Positions 11,712 through 15,350 of a DNA stretch of 15,350 nucleotides are shown piece after piece. The stretch is from assembly GCA_903959355.1 (NCBI GenBank), contig CAJBWJ010000080.1, positions 1-15,350 on the forward strand. The letters are read 5' to 3'. This DNA is from an uncultured bacterium. GTDB taxonomy: Bacteria; Patescibacteriota; Microgenomatia; UBA1400; PJMF01. The notes beneath the pieces were generated by a model. That model did not search any database. It was given only the letters and a program-made list of their open reading frames with translations, and was not told the origin of the DNA. Position 1 is the first letter of the stretch. Every line of letters begins with the position of its first letter. Both the position numbers and the translations under genes were made by a program.

Positions 11712-12586
11712 TGCGTTCTGCCTATCTACGAAGTTCTGCCGGTTTTTTTGCTATTCTTGAATTGGATAATAATCGTGCTTTGGCTGAAACTTTGGGTTTA
11801 GATCTGTCCATGTCGGATAATGTGGAATTGCTTGATGAAATTAATCGTCAGCTACTCACTTTAAGTAAAGAAGTCACTGGAGTCATTTTTGATCCAATTT
11901 ATACTTTCAAGCTTTTAACCAATAAAGATCAAAAAACTGGAGCTTTATTGCGTTTGGAGCAAGATAAAGAAAATTTACCAGATAGCATGCCTTTGCTTTT
12001 TCCTAATTTTAGTTTAGAGGAAATTAGTAATAATTATGCTTTGGCCAAATTAGAACTCAATTACAATCCTCATGAAATTAAAGTGATTGAAAAGAAACAA
12101 TTGCTTTCAGAAATCAGAGAGTATTCCAAAATTCTAAATATCGATTTTTTACTTAAATTAAAAGTTTATGATCCTAGCAAGTTTACATCAGATAAAGATG
12201 AAAAGTTTCCAAAAAAAGATTTTTTATTTGAGAACGATCAGCTAATTGCCATTCAAGAATTAAGGTCTTTAGCAGACATCCTAGTCATCCAAAATCCGTC
12301 TGATCCACTCGCAATGGCAACTATTATCAGCGAGTTAGACATACCCTGTTTAGTGATGGCAGATGAGCAAGACGATTATGAAACATTTAAAGCAGATTTT
12401 CGCATGGCCATGGAAAATGGAGCTAAAGGTTATTGTTTAGGTCAAGTTCTTTGGAAAGAATTATCTGATTATCGCCGTGATGATCAAAGCTTAGATCTTG
12501 AAGGCATTGCTAATTATATTTCAACCATAGTTAGAGATCGTTTGATGGAGCTTAATCGCATCGCTTCAGAAAATGTTGCAAATTGA
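11711..12586 (+). CDS. LacD/tagatose-bisphosphate-aldolase-like protein, probably catalytically degenerate
   Basis: This 291-residue cytosolic protein looks like a class I (beta/alpha)8 aldolase of the LacD type. Landmarks are FDPIYTF (60-66, like the family's LLDPEYG), LAKLELNYN with K113, and the end of the barrel, GAKGYCLGQVLWKE (237-250), like the family's GVLCGRATW. Against LacD as I remember it, key residues have changed: the Schiff-base lysine of DVLKVEVP is Val192 in DILVIQNP, the glutamate of FFLEV is Lys149, and the phosphate-binding arginine of CGR is Gln245. A non-catalytic or altered role is therefore likely. I chose ATG 11711; the upstream TTG at 11678 lies inside the pnp terminator. 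It stands alone between the pnp terminator and the superoxide dismutase promoter. Family fairly sure, function unknown. Confidence 0.7.
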   Translation: MRSAYLRSSAGFFAILELDNNRALAETLGLDLSMSDNVELLDEINRQLLTLSKEVTGVIFDPIYTFKLLTNKDQKTGALLRLEQDKENLPDSMPLLFPNFSLEEISNNYALAKLELNYNPHEIKVIEKKQLLSEIREYSKILNIDFLLKLKVYDPSKFTSDKDEKFPKKDFLFENDQLIAIQELRSLADILVIQNPSDPLAMATIISELDIPCLVMADEQDDYETFKADFRMAMENGAKGYCLGQVLWKELSDYRRDDQSLDLEGIANYISTIVRDRLMELNRIASENVAN

Positions 12587-12598
12587 TTTTTTATATAT

Positions 12599-12633
12599 TT
12601 GATTTTTGTTATCATATAGATTATCATCTATAT
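12599..12633 (+). promoter_or_regulatory. Promoter of the superoxide dismutase gene with palindromic operator over the -10 box
   Basis: TTGATT (12599-12604), a 17-base spacer, and TATCAT (12622-12627). A 20-base palindrome with perfect eight-base arms, ATATAGAT (12614-12621) and ATCTATAT (12626-12633), is centred on the -10 box. That is the classical place for a repressor site. It is not a standard Fur 7-1-7 box. Confidence 0.6.
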
Positions 12634-12634
12634 G

Positions 12635-12650
12635 TATTGTACTAACAATA
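12635..12650 (+). promoter_or_regulatory. Hairpin at the predicted 5' end of the superoxide dismutase mRNA
   Basis: TATTGT (12635-12640) pairs perfectly with ACAATA (12645-12650) around ACTA. Transcription is predicted to start near 12634, so this would be a 5'-terminal hairpin. It may protect the mRNA from 5'-dependent decay or be a second operator half. Confidence 0.45.
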
Positions 12651-12677
12651 ATAAATACAAAGTCATAAAAAGGATTT

Positions 12678-13310
12678 ATGCATACACTCCCAACATTAAC
12701 TTATGCTTATGAAGCTCTCGAGCCTCACATCGATGGACTCACCATGCATGTTCATCATGATAAACATCATCAGACTTATTTAGACAAATTTAACGCTGCT
12801 CTTTCTAATTATCCAGAATTGGCCAAATTAAGCGCAGAAGATCTGCTTTGGCATTTTGAAGATCGCGTCAAAACTGAAGCTCCAGCTGATATCCAAGCTG
12901 CCTTGAAGAACCATGGCGGCGGCTTTGAGCACCATAATATTTTCTGGGAAATTATGTCGCCAAATGGACCAAGAGAGGCAGTGGGCGATCTAGCCGCCGC
13001 CATTTCTAGTAAATTCATTTCATTTTTGGATTTTAGAACTAAATTGATTGATGTAGCCACGAAGCAATTTGGTTCTGGCTGGGCTTGGTTAGTTTTAGAT
13101 GAGAACAAAGAATTAGCTATTTATTCTTTGCCAAATCAAGACTCTCCACTTCTAAATAAACATTATCCAATTATGGGAATTGATGTATGGGAACATGCCT
13201 ATTATCTTAAATACCAGAATCGTCGTCCAGAATATCTAGAAGCTATTTGGAATGTTTTAGATTGGCAACAGATTGAGGCAAGATATCAGATGGGTCTAAA
13301 GAAATCATAG
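12678..13310 (+). CDS. sodA: Superoxide dismutase, Mn-type by sequence
   Basis: This 210-residue cytosolic enzyme of the Fe/Mn family converts superoxide to oxygen and hydrogen peroxide. Predicted metal ligands are H26, H86, D169 and H173 (DVWEHAYY), with second-sphere H30 and Y34. Several features point to manganese: Gln154 in PNQDSPL occupies the position of Gln146 of E. coli MnSOD, and Gly residues (GGG, 80-82) stand where FeSOD has its glutamine. The end (DVWEHAYYLKYQNRRPEYLEAIWNVLDW) closely follows E. coli SodA. There is no signal peptide. AAAAGGA lies upstream of the ATG. It has its own promoter with a palindrome. Metal preference from sequence alone is usually right but not certain. 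Confidence 0.96.
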   Translation: MHTLPTLTYAYEALEPHIDGLTMHVHHDKHHQTYLDKFNAALSNYPELAKLSAEDLLWHFEDRVKTEAPADIQAALKNHGGGFEHHNIFWEIMSPNGPREAVGDLAAAISSKFISFLDFRTKLIDVATKQFGSGWAWLVLDENKELAIYSLPNQDSPLLNKHYPIMGIDVWEHAYYLKYQNRRPEYLEAIWNVLDWQQIEARYQMGLKKS

Positions 13311-13344
13311 ACTTTGTTTACAAATTGTTTTAGCATGTTCTCCT

Positions 13345-13929
13345 ATGTTGGAAGTCATTCTTGATGTTGAAACTAAACAAATTTTTGATGATGTTGGTGG
13401 TTATTTTCCAGAAAAACTAGGCATTTCTTTTGTAGGAGTTTGCGTTCGCGAGAATCGCTCCCAAAAAGGAGAAATGCAATCATATTTTGAAAAGGATTTA
13501 CCCAAGCTTTTTCCTCTTTTGGAGCGAGCTGACGTGGTAGTTGGCTTCAACATTGATGGCTTTGATATGCCAACTTTTATTCCTTATTACACTGCAGATA
13601 TTAGTCGTATTCCAACTTTAGATGTGATGGATCGTATCAAAAAGAGTGTTGGCCATCGTATTGGTCTCGATGCTGTTGCAAAAGAAACTTTGGGAACTGG
13701 TAAATCTGGAGATGGTCTTGATGCTATCCGTTATTTCAAATCTGGAAATTTTGAAGCTTTAGAAAAATATTGTTTGCGCGATGTGGAAATAACTAGAGAT
13801 GTCTATGATTATGGACTGAAGAATGGCAAAATCATGTTTCGCAACAAATGGAATCGTTTGATTGAAGCGCCAATAGATTTTTCTTTTACTAGTTCTAAGG
13901 CCAGTGGAACTCAAATGAGTTTAATATGA
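13345..13929 (+). CDS. DEDDy-type 3'-5' exonuclease, RNase H-like fold (YprB-like)
   Basis: This 194-residue predicted nuclease has the exonuclease motifs in order: Exo I ILDVET with D7 and E9, Exo II VVGFNIDGFDMP with N69 and D74, and Exo III YCLRDVEIT with Y142 and D146 (Tyr four before Asp, the DEDDy form). These four acids would bind two metal ions for hydrolysis of DNA or RNA from the 3' end. The pattern resembles the stand-alone YprB-like and PolB-exonuclease-like proteins rather than DnaQ, which has His at the last motif. A polymerase domain is absent. The start lacks a Shine-Dalgarno site. It lies 34 bases after sodA and may be read through from it, as I see no terminator between. Substrate unknown. 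Confidence 0.85.
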   Translation: MLEVILDVETKQIFDDVGGYFPEKLGISFVGVCVRENRSQKGEMQSYFEKDLPKLFPLLERADVVVGFNIDGFDMPTFIPYYTADISRIPTLDVMDRIKKSVGHRIGLDAVAKETLGTGKSGDGLDAIRYFKSGNFEALEKYCLRDVEITRDVYDYGLKNGKIMFRNKWNRLIEAPIDFSFTSSKASGTQMSLI

Positions 13930-13966
13930 TTTATTGAACTTGCCAATTTAAGCCATTCTTGAGAGA

Positions 13967-14485
13967 ATGAAAAATATGTCTCTTCAACATCAATTAACAG
14001 AAAATGTTAAATTACTCCAAAAAGTAGCCATTATTCGTCTTAATAATTCAGAACCTGAAGTTTTACTTTTGCAGAGAAGTGTCAATGCTTTGTCTAGACC
14101 AAGTTGTTGGGATCTGCCAGGAGGAAATAGCGAATGGCCAAGTTCAGCTCAAATTTCTGCAGCCAATCTTCACCTTAGTGATATAAGTAGAGAGATTCTT
14201 GAAGAAACCTCTCTTAGTGTTTCGGAAAATAATTTTGATTTGGATAAGATGGTTCATTTTTCTACCTATTTTGATAACGGCAAACAAATTTTTACAGTAA
14301 TTTGTGGCTGGATGGTTGATTTTTCATTGACCAATCAATCGGAAATTCAAATTTCAGATGAACATCAAAATTATATCTGGGCATCGCAAGCTAATTTAGC
14401 AAATTATGATTTTGGTGGAGAAAATGGTGCTTTTGTAGTCGATATGATTCAAAAAGCTTTTTCTAAATTTAAAAATCACTCATGA
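13967..14485 (+). CDS. Nudix hydrolase, divergent Nudix box
   Basis: This 172-residue member of the Nudix family hydrolyses nucleoside diphosphates linked to another group, often to clean oxidised nucleotides. The signature is LPGG (residues 49-52) followed by REILEET (74-80). Two departures are visible: eight extra residues lie between the glycine and the RE of the Nudix box, and the later conserved Gly is Ser (REILEETSL). The metal-binding EE pair is kept. Either ATG 13967 or ATG 13976 could be the start: GAGAG is only one base from the first but nine from the second, so the second (169 residues) may be the real one. The TGA stop overlaps the ATG of the next gene (ATGA), implying coupled translation with the triphosphatase. 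Substrate not assignable. Confidence 0.85.
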   Translation: MKNMSLQHQLTENVKLLQKVAIIRLNNSEPEVLLLQRSVNALSRPSCWDLPGGNSEWPSSAQISAANLHLSDISREILEETSLSVSENNFDLDKMVHFSTYFDNGKQIFTVICGWMVDFSLTNQSEIQISDEHQNYIWASQANLANYDFGGENGAFVVDMIQKAFSKFKNHS

Positions 14486-15051
14486 AATTTATCATAGCTT
14501 CCAAAAATCCAGTCAAAATTAATGCTGTTGTTTCTGCTGTTATGGAACGATTTCCCAATGCTTTAGTTGAAGGTCTAGAAGTGGATAGTGGGGTCGGAGC
14601 TCAACCAATGAGTGACGATGAAACTAAGCTCGGATCTTTTAATCGTGCCAAAGCTGTTAGATCTTTAGCTATCGAGCAAAAAATAATTAAAAATGACGAC
14701 GAGGCTTTATGTATAGGTCTAGAAGGTGGCGTTTTTCATCCTAGTTTTTCAAATGATAAAAATGAACTTTGGTCAACTGTCTGGGCAACCGCAATAGATA
14801 AAGATGGCAATAGTTATTGCAGTAATGGAGCTCGTTTTCCTTTGCCAGATTTTATGTCTAAACTACTTTTGGCTGGTGAAGAAATGGGTCCAGCTCTCGG
14901 TCGTCAGTTAAAAGATCCAGATCTGAGAAAGAAAGAAGGTATGATTGGTTTTATCACCAATCATTTTACCAATCGTACAGATGAATACACGAGTATTGTA
15001 AAAATTGCCATCGGTCTCTGGTATGGTCGAGATTCTATATTGACAAAATAA
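14482..15051 (+). CDS. yjjX: Inosine/xanthosine triphosphatase (YjjX, DUF84 family)
   Basis: This 189-residue enzyme is expected to hydrolyse the deaminated nucleotides ITP and XTP to the diphosphates, keeping them out of DNA and RNA. Family landmarks are IIASKNPVKINAV (4-16), the SGVGAQPMSDDET stretch (36-48) followed by GSFNRAKAV, and IGLEGGV. Length is close to the usual 170-180 residues with a small extension. The start codon overlaps the stop of the Nudix gene (ATGA), so the two nucleotide-pool-cleaning enzymes are made together. No own promoter or ribosome binding site is visible. The -35 box of the next gene's promoter lies in its last codons. Confidence 0.92.
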   Translation: MKFIIASKNPVKINAVVSAVMERFPNALVEGLEVDSGVGAQPMSDDETKLGSFNRAKAVRSLAIEQKIIKNDDEALCIGLEGGVFHPSFSNDKNELWSTVWATAIDKDGNSYCSNGARFPLPDFMSKLLLAGEEMGPALGRQLKDPDLRKKEGMIGFITNHFTNRTDEYTSIVKIAIGLWYGRDSILTK

Positions 15052-15067
15052 ATTTTCCAAGCAGAAT
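15040..15067 (+). promoter_or_regulatory. Possible promoter of the last gene
   Basis: A perfect TTGACA (15040-15045), a 16-base spacer and CAGAAT (15062-15067). Transcription would start near 15074, about 25 bases before the ATG at 15099. The -10 box is a weaker match (four of six). Confidence 0.4.
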
Positions 15068-15098
15068 GGGATCATAGTAATACTTAGTGCAAGGAAAT

Positions 15099-15350
15099 AT
15101 GTCAAAAAAACTGCAGAATCTTATCCCTTATCTTTTTCCATCAATCGCCATTATCTTTGTGGTCATTATGTTTGCTCGTTGGTATAAAGGAAAAACTGCT
15201 GAATCACCAGTCAGTTTATTAGATTCACAATTGCAGGTCGAAAGCTTACCAAAAGATGTTCAAAACAATATTATTAAAGGTGCTACTGATTACAAGATGA
15301 TTGATATGCAAGGAGTAGATCAATCTGTTGGTGAAGTACGTTATCAAATC
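15099..15350 (+). CDS. Membrane-anchored protein, 3' partial
   Basis: The first 84 codons of a gene that runs off the window. AAGGAAAT directly precedes the ATG, a good ribosome binding site. After a short basic start (MSKKLQNL) comes a hydrophobic segment (about 9-26, IPYLFPSIAIIFVVIMFA) followed by RWYKGK, then a polar region (AESPVSLLDSQLQVESLPKDVQ...). A single N-terminal anchor with the bulk outside the cytoplasm, or an uncleaved signal, fits. The family cannot be told from this fragment. Confidence 0.75.
   Translation, partial: MSKKLQNLIPYLFPSIAIIFVVIMFARWYKGKTAESPVSLLDSQLQVESLPKDVQNNIIKGATDYKMIDMQGVDQSVGEVRYQI

Noticed and set aside
1..15350. Recoding of TGA as glycine (code 25)
   Set aside because: TGA ends several genes at the expected protein length, including the Nudix gene in an ATGA overlap, and no conserved glycine is encoded by TGA.

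Overview
The window looks like part of the chromosome of a small-genome, AT-rich bacterium, most probably a member of the Patescibacteria (Candidate Phyla Radiation). This placement is an inference. It rests on an IF-2 without its N-terminal region, a thinned-out nusA-infB-rpsO-pnp neighbourhood, long lineage-specific proteins of unknown family, and few clear Shine-Dalgarno sites. TGA is a normal stop here (ends of the genes at 12586, 13929 and 14485), so the TGA=Gly code of Gracilibacteria and Absconditabacteria does not apply. All supported genes lie on the plus strand. There are no tRNA or rRNA genes, CRISPR arrays or insertion sequences.

Layout. (1) 1-2024: the end of a J-domain co-chaperone without a zinc finger, then a CDP-alcohol phosphatidyltransferase abutting an unrecognised basic protein. 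(2) 2025-5142: a highly structured 358-base leader (strong promoter, short terminator hairpin, a predicted three-way-junction element, and a long hairpin next to the ribosome binding site), followed by nusA and infB. (3) 5143-8330: a two-gene unit of unknown function. It encodes an 869-residue cysteine-free helical protein with C-terminal hydrophobic segments and a very acidic 133-residue partner. It sits where many bacteria have rbfA, truB and ribF. (4) 8331-11679: rpsO with an upstream repeat array and a leader hairpin, a small unknown ORF, and pnp with a long leader and a C-terminal RGG-type tail. Perfect terminators follow rpsO and pnp. (5) 11711-15051: a degenerate LacD-like aldolase homologue with a probable leaderless mRNA, a Mn-type superoxide dismutase with a palindrome over its -10 box, a DEDDy-type exonuclease, a divergent Nudix hydrolase, and an inosine/xanthosine triphosphatase overlapping it by ATGA. 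(6) 15099-end: the start of a single-pass membrane protein.

Regions 2-4 are the transcription, translation and RNA-decay core: NusA, IF-2, S15 and PNPase. Each of nusA, rpsO and pnp has an elaborate upstream region that suggests autoregulation. Region 5 reads as oxidative-stress defence and nucleotide-pool cleaning. The best candidates for undescribed biology are the nusA leader (2008-2382), the 869/133-residue pair, and the repeat array before rpsO.
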